From the NCBI RefSeq assembly GCF_900102335.1, contig NZ_FNBM01000003.1, forward strand, positions 417,005 through 481,004: a stretch of DNA of 64,000 nucleotides. The letters are read 5' to 3'. Shown piece by piece: positions 46,694 to 55,985 of the stretch. Each line of letters begins with the position of its first letter. Positions within the stretch are counted from its first letter, which is position 1. The notes beneath the pieces were generated by a model, which saw only the letters and a program-made list of their open reading frames with translations, did no database searches and was not told the DNA's origin. A program made the position numbers and the translations under genes. This DNA is from Phytopseudomonas seleniipraecipitans (lineage in GTDB: Bacteria; Pseudomonadota; Gammaproteobacteria; Pseudomonadales; Pseudomonadaceae).

Positions 46694-49177
46694 ATGCCGT
46701 ACCTGCCTGCATCCCCCCGTTCGACGCTGAGCCTGTCGATCACCCGTGCCCTGCTCACCGGCCTGCTGGCCACCAGCCCGCTGCTGATCGCTGCCAGCGC
46801 TCAGGCGCAATCGGCCGCCACTGAACAGACCCGCGCCTACGCCATCCCCGCGGGTGACTTGGACGGCGCGCTGAACCGCTTTGCCAGCGAGGCCGACATC
46901 CTGCTATCGGTGGATTCACGCCTGACCGCCGGCAAACGCAGCCCCGGGCTGACCGGCAGCCACTCGGTGGACGCCGGCCTGGCTAAGCTGTTGGCCGGCA
47001 CTGGTCTGCGCCCGCTCAAGGCCGGCCGCAATTATGCCGTGGAACTCGCGCGTGACAGCGGCAGCTCACTGGAGCTGGGCGCGACCAGCATCAACGCCAG
47101 CGGTCTGGGTGATATCAACGAGGGCAGCGGCTCCTACACCACGGGTGCGGTGACCATCGGCAAGGGTCAGCATTCCCTGCGGGAAACGCCGCAGTCGGTT
47201 ACGGTGATGACCCGCAAGATGCTCGATGACCAGAACCTCAACACCATCGAACAGGTCATGGAAAAAACCCCGGGCATCACCGTGTACGACTCGCCCATGG
47301 GCGGCAAGTACTTCTACTCCCGCGGCTTCCGCATGACCGGACAGTATCAGTACGACGGCGTACCCCTGGACATCGGCAGCAGTTATGCACAAGCCGACAG
47401 TTTCTCCAGCGACATGGCCATCTATGACCGGGTCGAAGTGCTGCGCGGTGCGGCGGGGATGATGAAAGGCGCCGGCGGCACTGCGGGCGGCGTCAACTTC
47501 GTGCGCAAGCGCGGCCAGTACACGCCCCACACTCAGTTGTCCCTGTCGGCCGGCACCTGGGACAACTATCGCGCGCAGGTCGACACGGGCGGCCCGCTCA
47601 ATGAAGCCGGCACGGTTCGCGGCCGGGCCGTGGCGACCCAGCAAAGTCGCCATTACTTCTACGACGTAGCCGAGCGCAAGGACCAGGTCTATTACGGTGC
47701 GCTGGATGTCGACCTGAGCGCCGACACCACCGTCGGCGTAGGCGTCGCCTACGAGGACCTCGACGCGACGCCCTGCTGGGGCGGCCTGCCGCGCTACGCC
47801 GATGGCAACGACCTGAAACTCGGCCGCTCGACCTGCCTGAACCCGGCCTGGAACAACCAGCGCAGCAAGCGCACCACGGTATTCGGCGACCTGAGCCACC
47901 AGCTCAACGACAATTGGGCGCTCAAGGTAGCGGGTGTCTGGTCGCGCAATACCCAGGATATGGAATACGCCTTTCCCAGTGGCTCAGTGCCGGTAGGCGC
48001 CAGCAGGTCAAACACCCTGGTACTGGGCAGCATCTATGACTACGACCAGGTGGACTACGGCCTCGATGCCTATGTCGACGGCACGTTCGATGCCTTTGGC
48101 CAGCAGCACGAACTGGTGGTTGGCGCCAACACCAGCCGCTCCCACAAGGACGACTTCTTCGCCGTGGCGGCCCTGCCGCAACGGCAGAACGTGCTCGATC
48201 CTGACCATCATCTACCGCAACCGGACGAGAGCTACTACCTGGCCAATGCCTCGCGCGGCGGCCCGCTGGACATCCGCATCAAGCAGTACGGCGTCTACTC
48301 CACCGCTCGCCTGAAACTGGCCGAGCCGCTGACAGTCGTAATCGGCAGCCGCGTCAGCTGGTACAAATCCGAAACCGACTCAGTCGCCTACTTTCGCGGC
48401 GTCGGCACCCCAGCCAATTCCGAGACCACCGAAACCGGGCAAGTCACGCCATTCGCCGGCCTGCTGCTCGACCTCAACGACAACCTGACGGCCTACGCCA
48501 GCTACACCGATATCTTCACGCCCCAGGGCAACCTCAAGACCCTCGATGGCAGCACCCTGAAACCGCTGATCGGCAAGAGCTATGAGCTGGGCATCAAGGG
48601 CGAATGGTTTGCAGGGCGCCTGAACAGCGCCTTCAACCTGTTCCGCACCATTCAGGAAGACGCGGCGCAGACCGACCCGAACTGTGCCGACGGCAGTTGT
48701 TCGCAAAACTCCGGCAAGGTGCGCGCCCAAGGCTTCGAAGCGGAAATCAGCGGTGAAGTCATCGACCGCCTGCAACTGCTGGCCGGCTATACCTACACCC
48801 AGACCAAGGTGCTGGAGGATGCTGACCCGAACCAGAATGGCGTGTCGTACAACTCCTACGTGCCGCGGCATCTGCTGCGCGTGTGGGGTGATTACAGCCT
48901 CAGCGGCCCATTGGAGCGTTTTACCGTGGGCGCCGGCTTCAACGCCCAGAGCGACAACTACCGCACCTCGCCGATCAGCGGCAACGATATCTCCCAGGCA
49001 GGCTACACCGTGTGGAACGGCCGCATCGGCTACCGCGTCGATGACACTTGGTCGCTGGCACTCAACGGCAACAACCTGTTCGACAAGCGCTATTACACCA
49101 CCGTGGGCACCGAAGGTTTCGGCAACTTCTACGGTGAGCCGCGCAACTTCATGCTGTCGGTCAAGGCGGACTTTTAA
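46694..49177 (+). CDS. TonB-dependent siderophore receptor with STN domain (module 2)
   Basis: An 827-residue outer-membrane transducer. A signal peptide at about 1-37 is followed by an STN domain (AYAIPAGDLDGALNRFASEAD near residues 49-69), the plug (RETPQSVTVMTRKML, DRVEVLRGAAGMMKG) and the barrel, ending KADF. Two cysteine pairs in the barrel (CWGG...STCL and PNCADGSC) may form disulfides in loops. The transducer fold and gene order suggest ligand-dependent induction through FecR. The siderophore is unknown. Confidence 0.92.
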   Translation: MPYLPASPRSTLSLSITRALLTGLLATSPLLIAASAQAQSAATEQTRAYAIPAGDLDGALNRFASEADILLSVDSRLTAGKRSPGLTGSHSVDAGLAKLLAGTGLRPLKAGRNYAVELARDSGSSLELGATSINASGLGDINEGSGSYTTGAVTIGKGQHSLRETPQSVTVMTRKMLDDQNLNTIEQVMEKTPGITVYDSPMGGKYFYSRGFRMTGQYQYDGVPLDIGSSYAQADSFSSDMAIYDRVEVLRGAAGMMKGAGGTAGGVNFVRKRGQYTPHTQLSLSAGTWDNYRAQVDTGGPLNEAGTVRGRAVATQQSRHYFYDVAERKDQVYYGALDVDLSADTTVGVGVAYEDLDATPCWGGLPRYADGNDLKLGRSTCLNPAWNNQRSKRTTVFGDLSHQLNDNWALKVAGVWSRNTQDMEYAFPSGSVPVGASRSNTLVLGSIYDYDQVDYGLDAYVDGTFDAFGQQHELVVGANTSRSHKDDFFAVAALPQRQNVLDPDHHLPQPDESYYLANASRGGPLDIRIKQYGVYSTARLKLAEPLTVVIGSRVSWYKSETDSVAYFRGVGTPANSETTETGQVTPFAGLLLDLNDNLTAYASYTDIFTPQGNLKTLDGSTLKPLIGKSYELGIKGEWFAGRLNSAFNLFRTIQEDAAQTDPNCADGSCSQNSGKVRAQGFEAEISGEVIDRLQLLAGYTYTQTKVLEDADPNQNGVSYNSYVPRHLLRVWGDYSLSGPLERFTVGAGFNAQSDNYRTSPISGNDISQAGYTVWNGRIGYRVDDTWSLALNGNNLFDKRYYTTVGTEGFGNFYGEPRNFMLSVKADF

Positions 49178-49306
49178 ACTGGCTTCGGCAGCCCGACACG
49201 CAGAGCTGCCCGCCACCTTCGCAGGAGGCTCGATTCTCTGATTCGCCACTTGGGAACTGTCTGCTGATGCCAGTAGAATCCGCACTCCTTTTTTTGGGCT
49301 CTGACC

Positions 49307-50695
49307 ATGCACCCAGCCGACTCCACTCCCAAGGCCGCTGCGAGTAACAGCGAATTGATCTACGGCCTCGAAGACCGCCCGCGGCCGCTGGTGGCGATTC
49401 TCGCTGCGCTGCAGCATTTGCTGGCGATCATCGTGCCGATCGTCACGCCTGGCCTGTTGATCTGCCAGGCCCTGGGCGTGTCGGCCCGTGACACCAACTT
49501 GATCGTTTCCATGAGCCTGGTGATCTCCGGTATCGCCACCTACGTGCAATGCCGTCGCTTCGGCCCGCTGGGTGCAGGGCTGCTGGTGGTGCAGGGCACC
49601 AGCTTCAACTTCGTCGGCCCACTGATTGCCGGCGGCGCGCTGATGGTCAAGCAGGGGACGCCGGTCGAAGCGGTGATGGCGGCGATCTTCGGCGTGGTGA
49701 TCGCCGGCTCGTTCATCGAAATCGGCATTTCGCGCATCCTGCCGTTCGTGAAGAAGCTGATCACCCCACTGGTGACCGGTATCGTGGTGCTGATGATCGG
49801 CCTGACGCTGATCAAGGTCGGCCTGATCAGCATGGGCGGTGGTTACGGTGCCATGGCCAACGGCACCTTCGCCAACGGCGAGAACCTGCTGTTGTCCGGC
49901 GTGGTGCTGGCGGTGATCGTGGTGCTCAACCGCATTCCCGTGGTGTGGATGCGCAGCTGCGCGATCGTCATTGCCCTGCTGGTCGGCTACGCGTTGGCCG
50001 GCTACCTGGGCCGCCTGGATTTCACCGGCATGCATCAGGCCGAGCTGTTCCAGGTACCAACGCCGCTGCACTTCGGCCTCGGTTTTTCCTGGAGCCTGTT
50101 CATCCCGATGCTAGTGATTTACCTGGTCACCTCACTCGAAGCCATCGGTGACGTGACCGCCACCAGCAAGGTGTCCAAGCAGCCCGTCGAAGGCCCGCTG
50201 TGGATGCAACGGATCAAGGGCGGCGTGCTGGTCAACGGCGTCAATTCGCTGCTGGCCGGTGTGTTCAATACCTTCCCAAGCTCGGTCTTCGCCCAGAACA
50301 ATGGGGTGATCCAACTGACCGGTATCGCCAGCCGCCATATCGGTGTGTGGATCGCCCTGATGCTGGTAGTTCTCGGCCTGTTCCCGGCGGTTGCCGGCGT
50401 GATCCAGGCCGTTCCCGAGCCGGTGCTTGGCGGAGCAGCCATGGTGATGTTCGGCGCCGTCGCGGCCTCGGGCATCAACATCCTGGCGGGCATCGATCTG
50501 GATCGCCGCGCCCTGCTGATCATCGCTGTGTCTCTGGCCCTCGGCCTCGGCGTGTCGCAGGTACCGGAATTCCTCGCCCACATGCCGGAGGCACTGCGCA
50601 ACGTACTGGAATCCGGCGTGGCTACCGGTGGTATTTGTGCGCTGGTGCTGAATTGGTTCCTGCCGGACAGCCCGGCCAAGGGCGAGCAAGCCTGA
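49307..50695 (+). CDS. NCS2 family purine/pyrimidine permease
   Basis: A 462-residue inner-membrane transporter of the nucleobase:cation symporter-2 family (xanthine/urate/uracil). It has about 12-14 hydrophobic segments and the signature FAQNNGVIQLTGIASRHIG near residue 328, plus the N-terminal LEDRPRPLVAILAALQHLLAI. The C-terminal region is truncated compared with no member I know. Substrate cannot be told apart by eye. It lies between TonB-receptor genes but no functional link is evident. Confidence 0.87.
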   Translation: MHPADSTPKAAASNSELIYGLEDRPRPLVAILAALQHLLAIIVPIVTPGLLICQALGVSARDTNLIVSMSLVISGIATYVQCRRFGPLGAGLLVVQGTSFNFVGPLIAGGALMVKQGTPVEAVMAAIFGVVIAGSFIEIGISRILPFVKKLITPLVTGIVVLMIGLTLIKVGLISMGGGYGAMANGTFANGENLLLSGVVLAVIVVLNRIPVVWMRSCAIVIALLVGYALAGYLGRLDFTGMHQAELFQVPTPLHFGLGFSWSLFIPMLVIYLVTSLEAIGDVTATSKVSKQPVEGPLWMQRIKGGVLVNGVNSLLAGVFNTFPSSVFAQNNGVIQLTGIASRHIGVWIALMLVVLGLFPAVAGVIQAVPEPVLGGAAMVMFGAVAASGINILAGIDLDRRALLIIAVSLALGLGVSQVPEFLAHMPEALRNVLESGVATGGICALVLNWFLPDSPAKGEQA

Positions 50696-50781
50696 CGCCA
50701 ATCCGATGATCGTGACCGGGGGGAGCGTCGCCCCCGGCGCGAACTACTTACAGCAGCCTGGTATCGGTGTTGTCTGCACCA

Positions 50782-50806
50782 TTCGCCGCGGGGTCGCGGG
50801 TCCTAC
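50782..50806 (-). repeat. REP-type repeat (GTAGGAC variant)
   Basis: On the minus strand it reads GTAG, then GACCCGCGACCCCGCGGCGAA, the head and tail pattern of a Pseudomonas REP. It is paired head-to-head with the repeat at 50831. Confidence 0.6.
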
Positions 50807-50830
50807 AAAAGCGGGTAGACCTGCAGACGC

Positions 50831-50855
50831 GTAGGAGCCCGACCTCAGGGCGCGG
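50831..50855 (+). repeat. REP-type repeat (GTAGGAGC)
   Basis: It reads GTAGGAGCCC, GACCTCA, GGGC and so has a GTAG head and a GCCC/GGGC stem. It forms an inverted pair (BIME-like) with 50782-50806 between the NCS2 permease and the convergent receptor gene. Confidence 0.6.
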
Positions 50856-50875
50856 TACAACTCCAGGCACGAATC

Positions 50876-50901
50876 AAAAGGGCCGCATAAGCGGCCCTTT
50901 T
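50876..50901 (-). terminator. Terminator after the third receptor gene
   Basis: An 11-bp perfect stem (AAAAGGGCCGC and its complement) with an ATAA loop and T tail on both strands, 18 bases past the receptor stop. Confidence 0.85.
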
Positions 50902-50918
50902 CATATGTGGCAGATGGC

Positions 50919-53180
50919 TCAGAAGTCGTAGCGCGTGGTCAGCATGACGTTACGCGGCTCGCCCCAGGAGTAAACGCTGTAGAAGTCCATGATGGTCAGG
51001 TACTTCTTGTCCAGCAGGTTGTTGACGTTGAGGGTCGCCGAGAGGTTGTCGGTAACCTGATACTTGGCCATCGCATCGACTAACCAGTAGGCGCTCTGGC
51101 CAAAGTCTTCGCTGCCACCGAGCGGCGTATTCGCAACGGAGCCCCAGCTTCTGCTCTGCCAGCGCGCACCACCGCCGATGGTCAGCGGCTCGAACTGCCC
51201 CTTGAGCTTGTAGGTGGTGTAGAAGCTGAACTGGTCTTCCGGCTCGACGGTGGATAGCTTGTCGCCATCCTGCCTGGCGATCTTGTGCGTGTAGCCGAGC
51301 TGGGCCTGCCAACCGGGCATCAGCTCACCGGAAAGCTCTGCTTCATAGCCCTTGGTGATTACGCCATCTGCCGCCTTGTAAGCGACTTCGTTGGAGTTCT
51401 GCACGTTGCCAACCTGAACGCCGAAATTGTCCTGGTGGACCTCAAAGTAGGCGAGGCTGGTATTGAGGCGGCCGTCGTAAAACTCCCCCTTGATACCCAG
51501 CTCGTAGTTATCACCCTCGAGCGGATCAAGCGCCGAACCGGTAACGGTACGGATCGATTGCGGTTTGAAAATACTGGTGTAACTGCCATAAACGGAGAAG
51601 TTGTCGTTCAGGTCGTAGATCAGCCCGGCATAGGGAACCACCACGCCAGTCTCGGTCTGGGTTTGATGCGTGACAGGCGGGTTGTAGATACTTCTACCTT
51701 TGTTGACGCTTCGGTAGTTGGCGAAGCGAGCGCCCAGTATCAATTTCAGGTCATCACGCAAATTGAAGCGTGAGGCCGTGTAAAGGCCATTCTCCCAGGT
51801 CACCCGGTCGTCTTCACCGGTGTACTCCCAAGCCGGCTCGGGGATATCGCCACGCCATTCGTAGAAGTTGCCCACGGAGCCGGTGTAATCCGCCGGAGCG
51901 CCTTTGCCATCATTTTCCCAGTGGCTGCGCTTCACGCTTCCTCCAACCACCAATTCATGCTCACGCCCGAACAGCTGGAAAGGGCCGCTGCCGTATACAT
52001 CCACGGCATCGCTGGTGGTTTTACCCACGTACTTGCCCAACCACAGGCCAACCCCAGCGCCGGTAACCGGATCCGGGTTACCGGCGGCGGCGGCACCTAG
52101 CGCAGCGTCATAACCATTGATCTGGTGATTGAGCTGCATCTTGCCCACCCAACCGTTGTCGAACTGGCGCTCCAGGGTCGCGAAAACCGTGCGGGTGTAT
52201 TGATCCCAATGGCTCCAGTCAGCGGCATTGCTGAACGAGCGCGAGACCTTACTAAAATCGCCATCACCGTTGAAGATCGGGTTACCACCCCAGGTCGACC
52301 CCTCGGGGTTGCTGTCCTGATAATCCGCCCCTACCGACAGCAGAGTGCTCTCGTCTAGGTCGAACTCGAGGATTCCATAGAAGACCTGGGTTTCGCGCTC
52401 GTAGCGATCCTGGGCCGAATGCTTGTTCTGATAGGCAGCGACCGCACGACCACGCACATTACCGGTTTCGGTGAGTGGGCCCGCGACGTCCAGCTCGCTG
52501 CGGTAGGTATCCCATGAGCCGGTACCCAAAGTGACGTGGCCGCTGAATTCGTGCGTCGGCTTCTTGCGGATCAGGTTGATGGTCGCACCCGGATCACCAC
52601 TACCGGTCAGTAGGCCAGTCGCACCTTTCAATACTTCGATGCGGTCATAGATCGCCATGTCACTGAGCGTGTTGCCCGACGAGTACCCTGCGTCGCGCGT
52701 CATCGGAATGCCGTCGTACTGGAAGTTATTGATCGCGAAACCACGGGAGTAGTACTCGTTACGCTCGGTGTCGTACGTAACGATGCTGACCCCCGGCGTA
52801 TGCCTCATGACATCGTCGATACTGTTCAGCGCGAAATCGTCCATGTGCTTGCGGGTGATCACGCTGATCGACTGTGGCGTTTCGCGCGGCGTTAACACCA
52901 AACGAGTCGCGGTGGCGATGGAGCCTGGGGTATAGGATTGTGACTCCTCGGTGATGGTACCGAGCTGGTTGCTGGTAACCGAGGTGGCGCCCAGCTCCAG
53001 GGCTCCGTTCTGAGATTCCAGTACCACTGCATTCGCACTATCGCTCTGCGCCGCCTGCTGCGCGTGGGCCATCAGCGGCATCGCGATGCTGGCCAGGGTG
53101 ACGGCAACAGCTAGCAGGTTGGGGGCACCGGGAACCGGACGCCGGGCACAGCCAAAGGCCGCCCTGGTAGAGGCATTCAT
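50919..53180 (-). CDS. TonB-dependent siderophore receptor without STN domain
   Basis: A 753-residue outer-membrane receptor. The signal peptide (about 1-40, MPLMAHAQQ) is followed directly by a TonB-box/plug region (LELGATSVTSN, TPRETPQSISVITRKHM, DRIEVLKGATGLLTG). The barrel ends MLTTRYDF. No STN domain is seen, so it is a plain transporter regulated by Fur, not by a FecIR pair. ATG 53180 has AGGAGA; the longer frame to 53243 runs into the Fur box. Ligand unknown. Confidence 0.92.
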   Translation of the reverse strand: MNASTRAAFGCARRPVPGAPNLLAVAVTLASIAMPLMAHAQQAAQSDSANAVVLESQNGALELGATSVTSNQLGTITEESQSYTPGSIATATRLVLTPRETPQSISVITRKHMDDFALNSIDDVMRHTPGVSIVTYDTERNEYYSRGFAINNFQYDGIPMTRDAGYSSGNTLSDMAIYDRIEVLKGATGLLTGSGDPGATINLIRKKPTHEFSGHVTLGTGSWDTYRSELDVAGPLTETGNVRGRAVAAYQNKHSAQDRYERETQVFYGILEFDLDESTLLSVGADYQDSNPEGSTWGGNPIFNGDGDFSKVSRSFSNAADWSHWDQYTRTVFATLERQFDNGWVGKMQLNHQINGYDAALGAAAAGNPDPVTGAGVGLWLGKYVGKTTSDAVDVYGSGPFQLFGREHELVVGGSVKRSHWENDGKGAPADYTGSVGNFYEWRGDIPEPAWEYTGEDDRVTWENGLYTASRFNLRDDLKLILGARFANYRSVNKGRSIYNPPVTHQTQTETGVVVPYAGLIYDLNDNFSVYGSYTSIFKPQSIRTVTGSALDPLEGDNYELGIKGEFYDGRLNTSLAYFEVHQDNFGVQVGNVQNSNEVAYKAADGVITKGYEAELSGELMPGWQAQLGYTHKIARQDGDKLSTVEPEDQFSFYTTYKLKGQFEPLTIGGGARWQSRSWGSVANTPLGGSEDFGQSAYWLVDAMAKYQVTDNLSATLNVNNLLDKKYLTIMDFYSVYSWGEPRNVMLTTRYDF

Positions 53181-53228
53181 GGGAGTCTCCTGTTGTTTTT
53201 GAGTTAAGTGATACGCAGAGCGATTAAC

Positions 53229-53247
53229 GATATCACTTCTCATTATC
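53229..53247 (-). promoter_or_regulatory. Fur box for the third receptor gene
   Basis: On the minus strand GATAATGAGAAGTGATATC matches 14 of 19 bases of the Fur consensus, including the first eight and last four. It is 49 bases before the ATG at 53180. Confidence 0.8.
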
Positions 53248-53383
53248 TCCTTAAATCTTATTACCGGCTGTTGCAGTCATTGTGTGAGCTACCGCAACCC
53301 ATCGCAGCAGACACTCAGCGCCAGGAAATGGAGGACGAAGGGAGTCGAGCTGCACGATAAATGGCAGCTGTACGAGGGGAGAA

Positions 53384-53404
53384 TTAACGGTTAACGGTTA
53401 ACGG
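53384..53404 (+). repeat. Three tandem TTAACGG repeats
   Basis: Three perfect 7-base units between the Fur-regulated receptor and the YitT gene, about 47 bases after the YitT stop on the minus strand. Role unknown. Confidence 0.7.
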
Positions 53405-53450
53405 GATAAGCAGGTGCGATGCCGATAGCAGGTGAGCAGCGCGTCGCTTC

Positions 53451-54095
53451 TCAACTCACGCCCATATAGCGACCGGCGCGGTGGTTGATCGCCAGCACCA
53501 TGTTCAGCGCCACGGCACCGAGCACCGACAGCGCGACCTTTTCCGGGGCGACAACGAAGATCGAGGCCAGCACGATGGCAGCGTCCACGCCCATCTGTAC
53601 GGCGCCGGCACGCCACCCGAAGCGCTCCTGCAGATACAGCGCAAGGATGTTCACGCCACCGAGGCTGGCGCGGTGACGGAACAGCATCAGCAGGCCAAGG
53701 CCCATGGCGAAACCACCGAACAGCGCCGCATACAGTTCATTGAGCGCCGCGAAAGTAACCCAATGTGGCGTCAGCTCGGCGAGCAGTGAAACCAGGCCGA
53801 CCGCGCACACCGTGCGCAGGGTGAAGGCCCAACCCATGCGCCAGAGTGCTAACGCATAGAACGGCAGATTAAGCAGGAAGAACACCATGCCGAATGGCCA
53901 GCCGACCAGGTACTTGAGCAGGAAAGCCAGGCCCACCGTGCCGCCGGTCAGCAACCCGGCGTGGCTGTATAAGGTGATGCCCAAGGCCACCATCGCTGTA
54001 CCCAGCACGAGCGCCAGCGCGTCCTCCCAAAGCGGGTGACGAATGAAAAAGTCGGCAATCGTCTCTCGCTCACCGGAGCCAGGGGTGTCGTTCAT
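53451..54095 (-). CDS. YitT family membrane protein
   Basis: A 214-residue integral membrane protein with five to six hydrophobic segments. The YitT pattern ALGITLYSHAGLLTGGTVGLAFLLKYL near residues 36-62 and the RHRASLGGVNILALYLQERFG near 138-158 support the family. Function unknown. The start at 54095 (MNDTPGSGERETIADFFIRHP) is chosen over the frame to 54143. It lies downstream of folA on the same strand, 80 bases away. Confidence 0.8.
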   Translation of the reverse strand: MNDTPGSGERETIADFFIRHPLWEDALALVLGTAMVALGITLYSHAGLLTGGTVGLAFLLKYLVGWPFGMVFFLLNLPFYALALWRMGWAFTLRTVCAVGLVSLLAELTPHWVTFAALNELYAALFGGFAMGLGLLMLFRHRASLGGVNILALYLQERFGWRAGAVQMGVDAAIVLASIFVVAPEKVALSVLGAVALNMVLAINHRAGRYMGVS

Positions 54096-54174
54096 GGCGT
54101 AACTGTCTCGCTGGGCGCACACGGAAAAACGCCACCGGATCAAGGTGGCGAATCAGAATGTATAAGGGGGCGGA

Positions 54175-54687
54175 CTAGAGGCGAGCCCAGGTCTCGAAAC
54201 TGTGCGCGGGCGCCGCCTCGGTGGCGGGCTGGTCGTCACGCTCCACACGCTGCCATTGTGCTTCATCGAAGGCTGGAAACCAGGCGTCGCCCTCAGGCTG
54301 CAAAGCCACGCGGGTGAGGTACAGGCGGTCGGCAATCGGCAGCGCCTGTTCGTACAGCTGGGCGCCGCCGATCAGCATCACTTCGTCTACGCCTTGCTCG
54401 CGGGCCCAGGCTTCGGCGCGCTCGTGGGCGGCTTCAACCGTCGCGAAGACCTCAGCGCCGTCCAGCTGCAAGCCAGCCTGACGGCTGACCACCAGATTGA
54501 GCCGGCCAGGCAGCGGGCGGCCGAGGGAATCCCAGGTCTTGCGACCCATGATGATCGGCTTGCCAAGGGTCTTGGCCTTGAAGTGCTTGAGGTCCGCCGG
54601 CAGGTGCCAGGGCAGTTGGTTATCGCGGCCAATCACTCGGTTTTCCGCGAGGGCGGCGATCAGACAGAGGGGGAGTCGTGTGGTCAT
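54175..54687 (-). CDS. folA: Dihydrofolate reductase
   Basis: Reduces dihydrofolate to tetrahydrofolate with NADPH. The 170-residue protein has the N-terminal ALAENRVIGRDNQLPWHLPADLKHFK, with the substrate Asp in LPADLKHF near residue 30, and the NADPH-binding GRKTWDSLGRPLPGR and VMLIGGAQLYEQAL. Start ATG 54687 gives the family N terminus; residues upstream to 54714 are not family-like. It pairs functionally with thyA, present 8 kb away, which consumes methylene-THF. Confidence 0.95.
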   Translation of the reverse strand: MTTRLPLCLIAALAENRVIGRDNQLPWHLPADLKHFKAKTLGKPIIMGRKTWDSLGRPLPGRLNLVVSRQAGLQLDGAEVFATVEAAHERAEAWAREQGVDEVMLIGGAQLYEQALPIADRLYLTRVALQPEGDAWFPAFDEAQWQRVERDDQPATEAAPAHSFETWARL

Positions 54688-54811
54688 GGCGGCGAGCATA
54701 GCAGAGCGCCCCATCGGCCCGCATGACTTGCCGCACTGTCATCGTCACGCCATCTTTGTCGGTGCAGGCTGTTGCAAACGACCAATCAACGTCGCTCAGG
54801 AGAGATGCCCA

Positions 54812-55918
54812 ATGCCGCTACGCCAGCCCCGTCTGTTAGTGCTCAGCGCCCTGCTGGCCCTGCCCTTCACGGCCAGTGCCGATCCATCAGCAATGCCCGC
54901 CGCCCAGCGCGCCGATGCCGGTAAACCGCTGATTATCGCCCACCGTGGCGCCAGCGGTTACCTGCCGGAGCATACCCTCGCGGCCTACGCGATCGCCGTG
55001 CTGCAGGGCGCCGACTATGTTGAACCGGACCTGGTGATGAGCAAGGACGGGCAGCTGTTTGCGCGCCACGACAATGAACTCGGCCTGACCACCGACGTGG
55101 CCAGGCACCCGGAATTCGCTGATCGCAAGCGCAAGCAGCGGATCGATGGTGTCGAGCTCGACGGCTGGTTCAGCGAGGACTTCACCGCCGCCGAACTCAA
55201 GCGTCTGCGCGCCATCGAGCGCATTCCCGATATCCGTCCGGGCAACACCCGCCTCGACGGCCAGTTCGAGATTCCCACCCTGCAGGAAATCATCGACCTG
55301 GTGAAAGCCCTGCAGGTCAGCCAGGGTCGCGAGATTGGCTTGTACATCGAGACCAAGCACCCGCAGCACTTCCAGGACCTGGGCTTGGCCATGGAAAAAC
55401 CGCTGGTCGAGGCGCTCGCACGCAGCGGCTACCGCGACGCAACGGCGCCGGTTTACATCCAGTCGTTCGAAGTCAGCAACTTGAAAGCGCTGCGCCAGTT
55501 GAGTTCGCTGCGTCTGGTGCAGCTGTACGGCAAGGGCCAGCCCCATGATCAGGTGGTGCAAGGTAATCCGCTCACCTATGCGCAGATGGCCACGCCCGCC
55601 GGGCTGCGCGCTGTCGCGCAGTACGCGGTCGGTGTCGGGCCGGACAAAGGCTACGTGATCCCGCGGCAGGCGGACGGTAGCCTGGGCCAACCGACACGTT
55701 TCGTGGCCGATGCCCACGCCGCAGGCCTGCTGGTGCACCCGTACACCTTCCGCGCCGAGAACTCGTTCCTGCCGACCGAGCTGAAACGCGGCGACAGCCC
55801 GGCGACGCGCGGCGATATCGACGCCGAGGTTCGCGCCTTCCTGGCGACCGGTATCGACGGCCTGTTCATCGACCAGCCGGATATCGCCGTGCGTCTGCGC
55901 GCGGAAGCCCGACGGTAA
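54812..55918 (+). CDS. glpQ: Glycerophosphodiester phosphodiesterase, periplasmic
   Basis: Hydrolyses glycerophosphodiesters to glycerol-3-phosphate and an alcohol in the periplasm. The 368-residue precursor has a signal peptide (about 1-23, ALLALPFTASA) and the GDPD active site: HRGASGYLPEHTLAAY near 45-60 with both catalytic His and the Ca-binding Glu/Asp in VEPDLVMSKDGQLFARHD. Start ATG 54812 has AGGAGAG. It is divergent from folA. Confidence 0.93.
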   Translation: MPLRQPRLLVLSALLALPFTASADPSAMPAAQRADAGKPLIIAHRGASGYLPEHTLAAYAIAVLQGADYVEPDLVMSKDGQLFARHDNELGLTTDVARHPEFADRKRKQRIDGVELDGWFSEDFTAAELKRLRAIERIPDIRPGNTRLDGQFEIPTLQEIIDLVKALQVSQGREIGLYIETKHPQHFQDLGLAMEKPLVEALARSGYRDATAPVYIQSFEVSNLKALRQLSSLRLVQLYGKGQPHDQVVQGNPLTYAQMATPAGLRAVAQYAVGVGPDKGYVIPRQADGSLGQPTRFVADAHAAGLLVHPYTFRAENSFLPTELKRGDSPATRGDIDAEVRAFLATGIDGLFIDQPDIAVRLRAEARR

Positions 55919-55985
55919 CTGCGAGCTTTTGTCATTCACCTTGCAACGGTATGCTCCCGGAGACTGCTACCCACCGGGAGATCGC

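Noticed and set aside
48380..50071. A 563-residue minus-strand open frame rich in His and Gln
   Set aside because: It overlaps the module 2 receptor and the permease, both certain. His/Gln bias is a typical shadow composition.
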